DNA of 53,209 bases from GCA-020343675 sp964462945 (GTDB taxonomy: Bacteria; Planctomycetota; Phycisphaerae; Sedimentisphaerales; Anaerobacaceae): assembly GCA_964462945.1 (NCBI GenBank), contig CAYWZW010000036.1, positions 1-53,209 of the forward strand. Direction: 5' to 3'. Below, one piece after another: positions 8,107 through 16,700 of this stretch (the first letter of the stretch is position 1; every line of letters begins with the position of its first letter). The notes beneath the pieces are model-generated. The model was not told the DNA's origin and ran no database searches. It saw only the letters and a program-made list of their open reading frames with translations. The translations under genes and the position numbers were made by a program.

Positions 8107-10209
8107 ATGAATACGGCTAAGGTATTTTCGGCCAGAGCAATCGTATTGATGGCGGTTATTTGCCTTTTCGCTGGGCTCGGGTTCGGACAGCAGAAATATG
8201 CGATTCTCGTCAGTGCCGAGCCTGCACCAACAGTGGACGATTTGGATTATCATTCCGAGTTCTGGTACGACCTTTTTCTGATGTACCGAATGTTGACCGA
8301 AGACGGTTTCACACACAACCGGATCTACGTGCTGTTTGCCGACGGCAATGATTTTGCGAGCGGGCACACGAACTTTCAGACTGGCACTGTTTTTCCGGGA
8401 GTGGCACAGATAACGGACTATCCGAATCGCAAGGCGGACGTGGCGAACATTTTCACGTGGCTGGCAAATGGCAACGCGGCCGAAGGGATTCCTCAAATCC
8501 AGGATAACGACTTTTTATTCTACTGGTGGATGGGACACGGAGGGGGATGCGCCTGCGCCGATTACATAGCGTATATTCACCACGCGGACGGCACAACCGA
8601 GACAATAAGCGACAACGAATTCGACGCGTACTTTGCCCAGTTGCCGGCGTGCACGATGAAGGCCGAATTTGTTATGACCTGCCGAAGCGGCGGGATTATT
8701 GAGGAACTGGAGGGGCTGCACAGCCCGGTCCACACCGCGGCCGAGTGCTGCCAGAACGCCTATATCCACCAAACGGAATGCCATGCGGAATTTAACTACC
8801 ATCTCTTCAACGCATTTCGTCAAGTGGACCCGTACGGCAATGCAATCGCTTCCGACACGAGCGGCGACGGTCTGGTTTCCGTTGAAGAGACTAACGTATA
8901 CGTTCATGCCAATACCACGCAGAGCAACAGCCAGATAAGCGACTACCGTGGTATTGGGCCGCTGATACTGATCGCCAATGCCGATCCCGACGCAGGGGTG
9001 CCGGACGAAGGAGTTTACAGCCGGGACTATGCCGAGGACAACGGGACCGAGCCAAGCGACCATTTAGGCCACATCTGGTACCACGGCCCCGATCTTTGGG
9101 TGCGACACGCTCAAGACGGACAGACGGACCATCAGGATCCTGAATTCGGCCAGACCAATTACGTGTACGCAAGGATTCATAACATCGGCTGCACAACTCT
9201 CAATGCCACGGCGGATCTATCGTGGTGTGACGTGAGCGCATGGGCAAGTCCAGCATCGTGGAACTCTATCACCCCTGTGGCGGTGGCGGTTAACAATCTT
9301 CAAAGCAGTGAAAGCAGGGATATCTCGGCGGCTTGGACAACGGTCCCGGCGCCGGGCACGTACTGCCTGCACACTGTTCTGAACTCCCCCGGCGATCCAG
9401 CCAACGCCGACGGGCGCGCCTACATGGACAACAATAAGGTCCAGATCAATGTGGACGTCAAGGATAGCTACTCGGGATACACAAGCAACTTCCACTGGTT
9501 TATCGAAAACGGCCTAAAAAAGGCGGCGAAGGTTGACGTGGTAATCTCCAATCTCAAGGTTCCCACTTCGGCGAAGGTGGTCGTGCGTATTCCCACGGAG
9601 CTCAAGTTCGAGCGTCTTTCAGGCGGGCGTCTGAAGAAGATGCGTGAGTTCTCTGGCGCCGAGATCCCTTCGCGGACGCGCAAGGTCGTTATTCAAGGGG
9701 TTCTACTCCAGCCACTCGAGAAGAAAGAGGCTATTTTGTCGGTTGTAATGCCTCAGACGATGAAACGGGGCGAGAGCATTCTGGTAAAGGCATCGGAGCA
9801 GCTCGACGGCCGGGAAATGGGCGGGATAGTCTTTGAGACCCGCTCGGCCAGTCGCAGAGAGGTGTTCACGGGCGTCTTGAGAAGAACGGAGAATCTTTTC
9901 GGCGTGTTAGGCAAGAAGTTCGGGGTCCGCGGATCTGACGAGATCGTCAAGCTTTGTCAGTCGCTTCAAAAGGATGATACTATCGGAGACAAAGACAGCC
10001 TAAAGAAGATACGCAAGGTAATCGAGCTTGAGGCGAGGACCAGAGACGGCATCTCGAAGCTCATGGACGCCAGAGACTTTGCGAGGTTTGACGCGGCGCT
10101 GAAGGCGGTTGAAGGGGCGATAGAAAAACAGGATGCAGGGGCGTTTGTAGAATGGCAGGAAGAACTGATCTGGGCTAGCAGACCGATTTTCCTGAAATTG
10201 CAGAAATAG
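8107..10209 (+). CDS. Secreted C13 (legumain-like) cysteine protease with long C-terminal extension
   Basis: The 700-residue protein starts behind AAAGGAG. Residues 1-27 are a signal peptide. Residues 30-290 show the caspase/legumain fold: YAILVSAEP (first strand), RIYVLFADG, FLFYWWMGHGGG with catalytic His144, and FVMTCRSGG with catalytic Cys192. Peptidase C13 members commonly have a small residue before the Cys; here it is Thr. DTSGDGLVSVEE (about 258-269) resembles a Ca-binding EF-hand/dockerin loop. A cell-surface-type beta domain follows (about 330-450), then a second beta region and a charged helical C-terminus (about 600-700). It forms a pair with the propeller lipoprotein, suggesting an envelope-anchored proteolytic complex (inference). 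Confidence 0.78.
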   Translation: MNTAKVFSARAIVLMAVICLFAGLGFGQQKYAILVSAEPAPTVDDLDYHSEFWYDLFLMYRMLTEDGFTHNRIYVLFADGNDFASGHTNFQTGTVFPGVAQITDYPNRKADVANIFTWLANGNAAEGIPQIQDNDFLFYWWMGHGGGCACADYIAYIHHADGTTETISDNEFDAYFAQLPACTMKAEFVMTCRSGGIIEELEGLHSPVHTAAECCQNAYIHQTECHAEFNYHLFNAFRQVDPYGNAIASDTSGDGLVSVEETNVYVHANTTQSNSQISDYRGIGPLILIANADPDAGVPDEGVYSRDYAEDNGTEPSDHLGHIWYHGPDLWVRHAQDGQTDHQDPEFGQTNYVYARIHNIGCTTLNATADLSWCDVSAWASPASWNSITPVAVAVNNLQSSESRDISAAWTTVPAPGTYCLHTVLNSPGDPANADGRAYMDNNKVQINVDVKDSYSGYTSNFHWFIENGLKKAAKVDVVISNLKVPTSAKVVVRIPTELKFERLSGGRLKKMREFSGAEIPSRTRKVVIQGVLLQPLEKKEAILSVVMPQTMKRGESILVKASEQLDGREMGGIVFETRSASRREVFTGVLRRTENLFGVLGKKFGVRGSDEIVKLCQSLQKDDTIGDKDSLKKIRKVIELEARTRDGISKLMDARDFARFDAALKAVEGAIEKQDAGAFVEWQEELIWASRPIFLKLQK

Positions 10210-10267
10210 AACCAGTGCCCAACGCCTGCGTCATTGCAGGCTGATATTGTCAGGACAGTAACGCAAA

Positions 10268-10310
10268 GGTTCCCATTCCACGATCCGTCGCGGGATGGGA
10301 ACCACTTTTT
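10268..10310 (+). terminator. Intrinsic terminator after the C13 protease gene
   Basis: GGTTCCCATTCC (10268-10279) pairs with GGGATGGGAACC (10292-10303) over a 12-nt loop, and five T follow at 10306-10310. It lies about 60 bases after the protease stop codon. The reverse strand has only a weak T-run, so it is not a good terminator for the converging hsp20 gene. Confidence 0.8.
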
Positions 10311-10364
10311 CGGACGGTCCCGGCGAACTGATGACGGGCAAGGCGCCAGGACAGATGCAGGTTA

Positions 10365-10808
10365 TTATCCTTTGACTTTGACCTTAATGGCCTTTGCTGT
10401 GGCGGCTTTGGGCAGCGTGATAGAGAGCACGCCGTCTTTGCACTCCGCGTTGACCTTGTCTCGGTCCACATCGGTCGGCAGGGTCAGCTCGCGCCGGAAG
10501 CTGCCGTATGTGCTTTCGACGTGGTAGTAGCCTTTTTCTTTCTTCTCTTCGGAGAGCTTCTTTTCTCCGCTGATGGTCAGTGTATTGCCATAAACGGAGA
10601 TGTCGATGTCCTCCGCCCTGCAGCCGGGAACCTCGGCCCTGACGACAATCGCATTTTCTTCCTCGGCCACGTCGATTGCGGGCCAGGCCTTGTAAGCACC
10701 GAACGGCCTATCCAGCCCCCTGAAGAAGCTGTCGAACAAATCATCCATCTCACTATGAAGTCCCGCCAAACCGTTTCTGCTTTTGTTTGTAAAAGGTACC
10801 AGTGCCAT
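10365..10808 (-). CDS. Hsp20/alpha-crystallin family small heat-shock protein
   Basis: The 147-residue protein starts behind TAGGAGG. The N-terminal arm has the typical FDSFFRGLDRPF element. The alpha-crystallin domain (about 40-135) contains DVAEEENAIVVRAEVPG, YGNTLTISGEKK and the conserved C-terminal strand KDGVLSITLPKA with the A-x-x-x-G-V-L motif (here C-K-D-G-V-L). A final KAIKVKVKG contains the I-x-V anchoring motif. It acts as an ATP-independent holdase in the cytoplasm. It is transcribed away from the nucleotidyltransferase-like gene at 11097. No CIRCE or ROSE-type element was recognised upstream. Confidence 0.95.
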   Translation of the reverse strand: MALVPFTNKSRNGLAGLHSEMDDLFDSFFRGLDRPFGAYKAWPAIDVAEEENAIVVRAEVPGCRAEDIDISVYGNTLTISGEKKLSEEKKEKGYYHVESTYGSFRRELTLPTDVDRDKVNAECKDGVLSITLPKAATAKAIKVKVKG

Positions 10809-11018
10809 AGTAGCACCTCCTATCTGAATTTCTAAACTCTTCCCATCATACTTTTATTCTCAATTACGACTCTCACAAAGACCGTTATGCAAAGTGTGTG
10901 CCAAACCGTTCGCTCGCCGAAAGTCCTCAAAAACCACGCGAAACCACCTTGTTCAGCCCTTTCATTGATTTCTAGCGGCTGTCAATTTGGCACTTCTTCT
11001 GCCGATTTGATATCGCGG

Positions 11019-11047
11019 TTGTGGCCGGCGAATAAATCTTGTACACT
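11019..11047 (+). promoter_or_regulatory. Sigma-70-like promoter for the nucleotidyltransferase-TPM-LemA genes
   Basis: TTGTGG (11019-11024) and TACACT (11042-11047) are 17 bases apart, giving a leader of about 43 bases before the ATG at 11097. Confidence 0.4.
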
Positions 11048-11096
11048 AACGGCAACGATAAATCCCGCTCTGCAAAACAAAGGGGTAGAAAACAAG

Positions 11097-11855
11097 ATGG
11101 CTGAAAACAAAACTAATCTGAAACTGGATGCGCTGCACGTTCAGATTCGCGACGGCGTGAATGACTTTGCGGAGAGACTTTTAGCAGGTCTCGCGGACAA
11201 TCTGCAGAGCATCACGGTGGTCGGCAGCAGTCTGACCGGGGATTTCAAGCCGGGACAGAGTGACATCAACACCGTGCTGGTCCTTGGCAAGCAGACTTTG
11301 GATTCGCTCAACGCGGTCGCCGCACTGGCCAAGCCGATGAGCAGGAAGAAGCTCTCGCCGCCCCTGCTTATGACGGCCTCGTATATCGAGCGATCACGGG
11401 ATGTATTCGGCGTCGAGTTTCTGGACTTTCAACTGACCCACCAGACGATCCTCGGCGACGACCCTTTTGCACCGCTGACGTTCAACAAAAAAGACGTTCG
11501 TCTTCAATGTGAAAGGGAGCTTAAAGCGATGCTCATCAGGTTAAGGCAAGGCTACATCGCTGCGGCGGCCAACAAGAGGCTCGTCCGCGACATTCTCATC
11601 TCGACGGCCAAAGGCCTGGCGCCGCTTCTGCGGGCCATGCTGTGGCTGAAGGACGTCGAGCGCCCCTTGGAAACAGAACTTACTTTTCGCAAAGCAGCGA
11701 GCGCATTCTCAATCACGACGGACTCCCTCATCGCCGCAGGGAAATGGCGACATGAAAAAATCCGCCTGAGCGAAAGTGAAATGCACAACAGCTTCGTATC
11801 CATCTACTCAACGACCGAGCAGCTCACCGGTATCGTCGATAACCTTGAGGTCTAA
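11097..11855 (+). CDS. Nucleotidyltransferase-like domain protein
   Basis: This is a 252-residue protein from the ATG at 11097. The frame is open upstream, but the first 70 codons lack homology and overlap the promoter region. Residues about 35-60 carry a polymerase-beta-type nucleotidyltransferase signature, VVGSSLTGDFKPGQSDIN. The GS and spaced D fit, but the usual second Asp of the D-x-D pair appears as Asn, so catalysis is uncertain. The C-terminal half is helical, as in kanamycin nucleotidyltransferase-like proteins. The TPM gene follows after 2 bases, so the genes are translationally linked. The function is unknown; it may be a non-catalytic or nucleotide-binding relative. Confidence 0.65.
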   Translation: MAENKTNLKLDALHVQIRDGVNDFAERLLAGLADNLQSITVVGSSLTGDFKPGQSDINTVLVLGKQTLDSLNAVAALAKPMSRKKLSPPLLMTASYIERSRDVFGVEFLDFQLTHQTILGDDPFAPLTFNKKDVRLQCERELKAMLIRLRQGYIAAAANKRLVRDILISTAKGLAPLLRAMLWLKDVERPLETELTFRKAASAFSITTDSLIAAGKWRHEKIRLSESEMHNSFVSIYSTTEQLTGIVDNLEV

Positions 11856-11857
11856 CT

Positions 11858-12649
11858 ATGCGGCGCTACATTCCTCAGCTTGCAGTGACACTGCTGATAA
11901 TAGCGATTGTCGCAATGACCGCGTGCGGCCAGGCCGAGTTGCCGATGCCGCGGCATTACGTCGAGGATTATGCCGACGTCCTAAACGCCTCCGATGAGCG
12001 CTCGCTGAACGGAATCCTGCAGGAATTGGAGCAGAAGACCGGTGCCCAGTATATCGTTCTGACCGTGCTGACAACCGGCGGGCTGCCCATCGAGCAATTC
12101 TCCATGGAGTTAGTTGAAAAATGGAAGCTCGGCCAAAGAGGCAAAGACAACGGGATGCTTTTTGTCTTAGCGAAGAACGACCGCAAGTGGCGGTTTGAGG
12201 TCGGCTACGGCTTGGAGGGTTTTGTAACGGACCAGTACTGCGGCCGGGTCGGCACAGAGGTCCTGGTGCCCTATCTAAAAAGAGGAGACTACAGCCAGGG
12301 GATCTATCAAGCCAACTTACAGATTGCTCAGACAATCGCTTCTGAGTCCGGCGTCACCCTGAGCGGTATGCCCAAGACCCAGCCCGTCCCCGTCAGAGAC
12401 AGCAGAAGGGGATTGCCCTGCTGCACTGGGCTGCCGGTGCTGCTTTTGCTGCTCCTGGTCTTCGGCGGCTTCGGCCGGGGGATGGGATGGTGGTTCCTCC
12501 TACCGTTCCTATTAGGCGGTTTTGGCGGGCACGGCGGTTACGGCAGGTCCGGCTCGTTCGGAGGCGGCAGCTTCGGCGGCGGGTTCGGGGGTTTCGGCGG
12601 CGGCATGGGCGGCCGATTCGGCGGCGGAGGAGCAAGCGGAGGCTGGTAG
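11858..12649 (+). CDS. TPM-domain protein (YgcG/Psb32-like) with Gly-rich tail
   Basis: The 263-residue protein has a signal peptide ending near Cys23 (AMTAC), so it may be a lipoprotein. A TPM domain (about 35-165) follows with HYVEDYADVLNASD, KTGAQYIVLTV, DNGMLFVLAKNDRKW and EVGYGLEGFVTDQYCG. One or two membrane segments (LLLLLLVFGGF, WWFLLPFLLGG; about 190-220) lead to a highly Gly/Phe/Ser-rich C-terminus. TPM proteins pair with LemA proteins in many bacteria. That is the case here, with the LemA gene starting 54 bases downstream. The pair is envelope-associated. Its biochemical role is not established. Confidence 0.88.
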   Translation: MRRYIPQLAVTLLIIAIVAMTACGQAELPMPRHYVEDYADVLNASDERSLNGILQELEQKTGAQYIVLTVLTTGGLPIEQFSMELVEKWKLGQRGKDNGMLFVLAKNDRKWRFEVGYGLEGFVTDQYCGRVGTEVLVPYLKRGDYSQGIYQANLQIAQTIASESGVTLSGMPKTQPVPVRDSRRGLPCCTGLPVLLLLLLVFGGFGRGMGWWFLLPFLLGGFGGHGGYGRSGSFGGGSFGGGFGGFGGGMGGRFGGGGASGGW

Positions 12650-12703
12650 AATGAGTATGTCCATCATCGCAAATAACAATCAGGCAAATGGAGGCATCGC
12701 AAA

Positions 12704-13279
12704 ATGAGAAGCTTCGGAAAAGCATGGGTCGTCCTGGTCGCGGTATTAGGACTAGTGCTGCTGATCGGCCTGCTGTACCTCTACAGCTACAACAAAGCCG
12801 TCAACCTCGAACAGGGCGCGGAGAAAGCGTGGGCGGATATTGACGCCGCCTTGCAACGCAGGCTCGATCTCATCCCCAATCTCGTCAACACCGTCAAAGG
12901 ATATGCCGAGCACGAAAAGGAGCTGTTCGAGAGCATCGCCAAATCCAGAGAGAAATACTTCCAGGCCGGCACCAGAGCAGACAAGATCGAAGCCTCTACT
13001 GAGCTCACGGGATTCCTGTCCCGGCTCCTGATGCTACAGGAGCAGTATCCCGAACTGAAGGCCAGCCAGAACTTCCGAGACCTTCAGGTGGCTCTCGAAG
13101 GAACCGAGAACCGGGTAAACGTTGCTCGCACAAGATACAACGAAGCGGCAATGCAGCTCAACTCCTATGCGAAGCAGTTGTTCGGCTCATTCTTCTGCAA
13201 TCGCGCCAAGGTAGAGCCGGTCGAGTATTTCGAGGCCACGGAGCAGGCAAAAACGCAAGTGCCGAAAGTGGAATTTTGA
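12704..13279 (+). CDS. lemA: LemA family membrane protein
   Basis: The 191-residue protein starts behind TGGAGG. A single N-terminal membrane segment (about 8-28) is followed by the LemA hallmark YNKAVNLEQGAEKAWADID and a helical domain (QRRLDLIPNLVNTVKGYAEHE, ending KVEPVEYFEA). The length is typical of the family. It is expected to sit in the inner membrane with its helical part outside. It is paired with the upstream TPM protein, the usual genomic partner. The thioesterase gene starts 25 bases downstream. Confidence 0.92.
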   Translation: MRSFGKAWVVLVAVLGLVLLIGLLYLYSYNKAVNLEQGAEKAWADIDAALQRRLDLIPNLVNTVKGYAEHEKELFESIAKSREKYFQAGTRADKIEASTELTGFLSRLLMLQEQYPELKASQNFRDLQVALEGTENRVNVARTRYNEAAMQLNSYAKQLFGSFFCNRAKVEPVEYFEATEQAKTQVPKVEF

Positions 13280-13304
13280 AGACATTCGCCGGGTTTCAAA
13301 GACC

Positions 13305-13799
13305 ATGACAAACGAAAAGGGCAAGAGTCCTAAAGACAGCTCCGTCGAGACAAGATACCTCATCATGCCTCATCACGCGAATCCGCACGGCACGGCCTTC
13401 GGCGGCGTCATCGTCGCCTGGATCGATATGCTGGCGGCGATGGCGGCACAGCGCCATTGCGGCAAAGAAGTGGTAACGGCGGGCATCGACTCACTGGCCT
13501 TTAAAGAGCCGATTCGCATCGGCGACCACGTCGTCCTAAAGGCCTCGGTGAACTACGTCAGCCGCTCATCGATGGAGGTGGGCGTCCAAGTCACCAGAGA
13601 AGACCCATACAGCGGCGAACAGGCCATAGCGACGACGGCGTACCTGACATTCGTGGCGTTGGACCAGAACAAGAGGCCGACCCCGGCTCCGCCCATCGTG
13701 CCCGAAACGGAGCAGGAAAAAAGGCGCTACGAGAACGCCAGACTCCGCGTCCAAGCCAGGAAAGAACTGCTGAAGAAAGTCAACTCTTCACTTCCTTGA
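13305..13799 (+). CDS. Acyl-CoA thioesterase, hotdog fold (YciA/BACH type)
   Basis: The 164-residue protein begins YLIMPHHANPHGTAFGG, the N-terminal signature of YciA/acyl-CoA hydrolase hotdog proteins (the N-x-x-G-T-x-x-GG loop). AWIDMLAAMAA follows as the central helix, then the strand regions FKEPIRIGDHVVLKASVNYV and SSMEVGVQVTREDP. It should hydrolyse acyl-CoA esters in the cytoplasm. The ribosome site is weak. Its last 20 bases overlap tail-to-tail with the large activase/dehydratase gene on the minus strand, whose proposed chemistry also concerns CoA thioesters. That link is only suggestive. Confidence 0.9.
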   Translation: MTNEKGKSPKDSSVETRYLIMPHHANPHGTAFGGVIVAWIDMLAAMAAQRHCGKEVVTAGIDSLAFKEPIRIGDHVVLKASVNYVSRSSMEVGVQVTREDPYSGEQAIATTAYLTFVALDQNKRPTPAPPIVPETEQEKRRYENARLRVQARKELLKKVNSSLP

Positions 13800-16700
13800 G
13801 AGACGCCGCGCCGCGCTTGGACGTGGGGATGGGCCGGATATCGATGCCGCCCGGTTTTTCCCCCGGCTGGGTTCTGTGGCCGTATTTTGCCTTGAGCACT
13901 TCCCTCTTTTGATAGCACTGCTCCGTGAAGACGGCGATCTCCGAGTCGAGATTCGCACTGGCTGAATCGCCGAAGAACGCATGGATAATTGGAAAAACCA
14001 AATCCGGCTTGCGCTTCCGCAGCTCCTTGGCCATCCCTTCGATCTTCGCGGTGGCAACTCCCTCCTGCATGCAGGTGAAAGGACCGACGTGGAATATTCC
14101 CGAAATATAGGCATCGCCTCGGGGCCGGATCAAATCGTGCATGAAATGATACGCAATGCCCGCGCTCAGCGGCGATTCCCCTTCAATGTTCCCGTGATAT
14201 TCATGCTCTTTTTCCAAGGTCTCAATGATGCGGATCGGCTTGGGAAGAACGTGCCTGCCGTCGAGGACCTCGTGGAACGGCGCCGCGATTTTGTCCTCGA
14301 CCGAAGCCATATACTTAGCCTTAAGAATAGACCTAGCGTATTTCCCGGCGACCTTCAGCGCCCTGCCAAGGTCGAAGCTCTTCAATCGCAGCCCAAGGTC
14401 CCGCCGGGCATTCCGGACATTCATCTTGTTCACGTAATCGAGCCAATCCGTCACAGGGTCCCGTACAACTTCCAGGCCCCTCTCTTCCAATCGCCGAATC
14501 ACAAAATTCGTGTACGGATCGTGCTGCCTCATATAGATTTCCCCTATGTACAACACCAGGGGAAATCTCTGATGGTCCCGCAGTTTAGCGGCCTTGAAAA
14601 GCGAGACTGTTTTTTCGCCCCATCCGACCAGCGCCGAGGTCTCGGCGCCATTCTCCACGATCCTTTCCAGCGCGCTGAGCCGCTCCTGCTTCAATTCCGC
14701 CATTGCCTCCTTGTCTTCGGCGTACGGATGGAACCGAAGGAAAATATCTTCCAGCAGGTCCGACCCTTTGATCCCCTTAAAGAGCATCTGCTGCATCTTC
14801 ATTTTGTCCGAGGCACTCAGTTTACCGGGGAAAGGAATGTCCAGATAATCCGTCTCCGAGGAAGGGCCGGCAACCGGGACTTCCTCCAGGCCCTCCCGGT
14901 CCAGAAATTCCCTGACCAATTCCGTATATTTGCCAAACCGGCATGGGCCGCTCGTCGTCGGGAGCATCACAAGATAATGTTTCTTAACGTAGTCGGCGCC
15001 CTTTTCTTCAATCTGCTCGTGGAGGAAACCGATCGCGTCACCAACCACCCCCTTGAGCGGATGGCAGACCTCCGTATAGATATGTTTCCGCGCGATTTCG
15101 TAGCCCCTCTGCGTGTTGGTAGGCAAAACCGCGCTGTTGACACCGAAGTATCTGAGCCCCGCGGCCCCCACATAACTGGCATCCCCCATGTACGGAATAA
15201 GCCACGTTCTATCCTGCGAATCGTCGCGTGGGCGTCTTTTCAAGCGTTCGAGGTCAAGCTTCTTTTGCTTGCTCTGATTTACGACTCTCTCGTGGGCCTC
15301 GGTTCTGGTCACGAACGGGGCGTTGTTCGTTTGAGCGTCCGTCAGCAGGACAAGGAGCGGCTTGTCCGCCGCCCGCTGAATTTTTTCTTCCTGGTACACC
15401 TTCAGACTATCCGGCCCACAGGCAAAATTCATCATCCTGATTGCGAATAAATTCCGGTGGTCCGCCACAAACAAGTGAGCCTTCAATATCTTCACGCTCT
15501 CGACCCAGAACTCATTCTCGACTACATCCCTAAGCGGAATGTCTGCAAACTTGTGCTCCAGAAATATCTGCGGTATGTAGTTTAAGCCCCGGATCTGGGA
15601 GAACATCGCGCCGGAGTTCGAACTGGCCTCCGGGTCGAGAATCACATAATCCCTGCCGATGCCGACGTATGCCTTTTCGTTATTCGCGTCAATCCTTTTG
15701 AGGAACTTCTCGCCCTCGGCATATAATTCCTCCTTGAACGCGGCCTCGGCTTCCTCGGCGTACCTGATGGCGCCTCTTATCTGTTTGTCCGTGAAGCGGA
15801 ATCCGAGTCTGCCAAATTCCCGCCGTAACGCCCGGACCAGAAGCCCGTCATCTCCGAAGTGGAGGACCGGATTGATCTGCCTGTCCTTGTCGAGGGAAAG
15901 TACGTCGTTCAGAACGTATCCTTCCGACTCGGTATAAATACAGTATTTCAAGTCAGGAGGACGGTCCATTCTGTGCTCAATGAAACTTGGATTGAACAAG
16001 TACTCGACGTTCGGATCGCGGCTCAGGACCGCGGCGTGTCCCGTCGCGAGCTTCCTGGCGATGCAAAACTCCGTCCTGGAGTTGTCCACGCCTAATTTGG
16101 CGATCTCCTTACTGGTGCTCGGCGATACGACCGGACAGAACGCGAGCTTCCTGAACAAGGCCGCACTCCAAATCCCTTTTTCTCCAAGAGTTGCCGTGCT
16201 CCGTTTGATCCCCACCGTTCTGGCGGTTTGATTTTCCTTTGTCCTGGAAGGAAGCTCTTCCAGCAAGCAGCCCTGCTTCTTGAAGTGCTTCTCGTATATC
16301 TTATGGTATTTCTCGACATAGTTTGTTCGGGGCCGCTTGGCGCTTTCGGAATTTCCCCTCGGGCAGAAACCGCCCGTGATTATTTCATCGTCCTCGATAG
16401 AGAATATTTCGACCTGACAATCTCTCACGCCGCAGGACTTTTCTTCAAACAGCTCCCTGCAGGACGCCCTGCGCTTTTGGAAGGGCATGTTTACTATGTC
16501 CCACCCTCGAAACGCAGATGCGTGCTTCCTGCCCTCGCGCTCCAGGCGTTTGATATTCTCTATGATGTCCAGTGCCTGCCCCCAGGCCCCGAACATTTCT
16601 CTGTGGGGGTAGGCCTCTATCTGTTTGTCTGTAACCTGTGCCAGGGCGGCGAGAAACGCCCTGCCTAAAGGTGGGCCGCCCTGTGCGGAACATTTGCGGC

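Noticed and set aside
13981..15450. A 489-codon plus-strand frame opposite the giant activase gene, and similar antisense frames elsewhere
   Set aside because: They mirror codon bias of the real minus-strand gene, with no signal peptide, domain or ribosome site.
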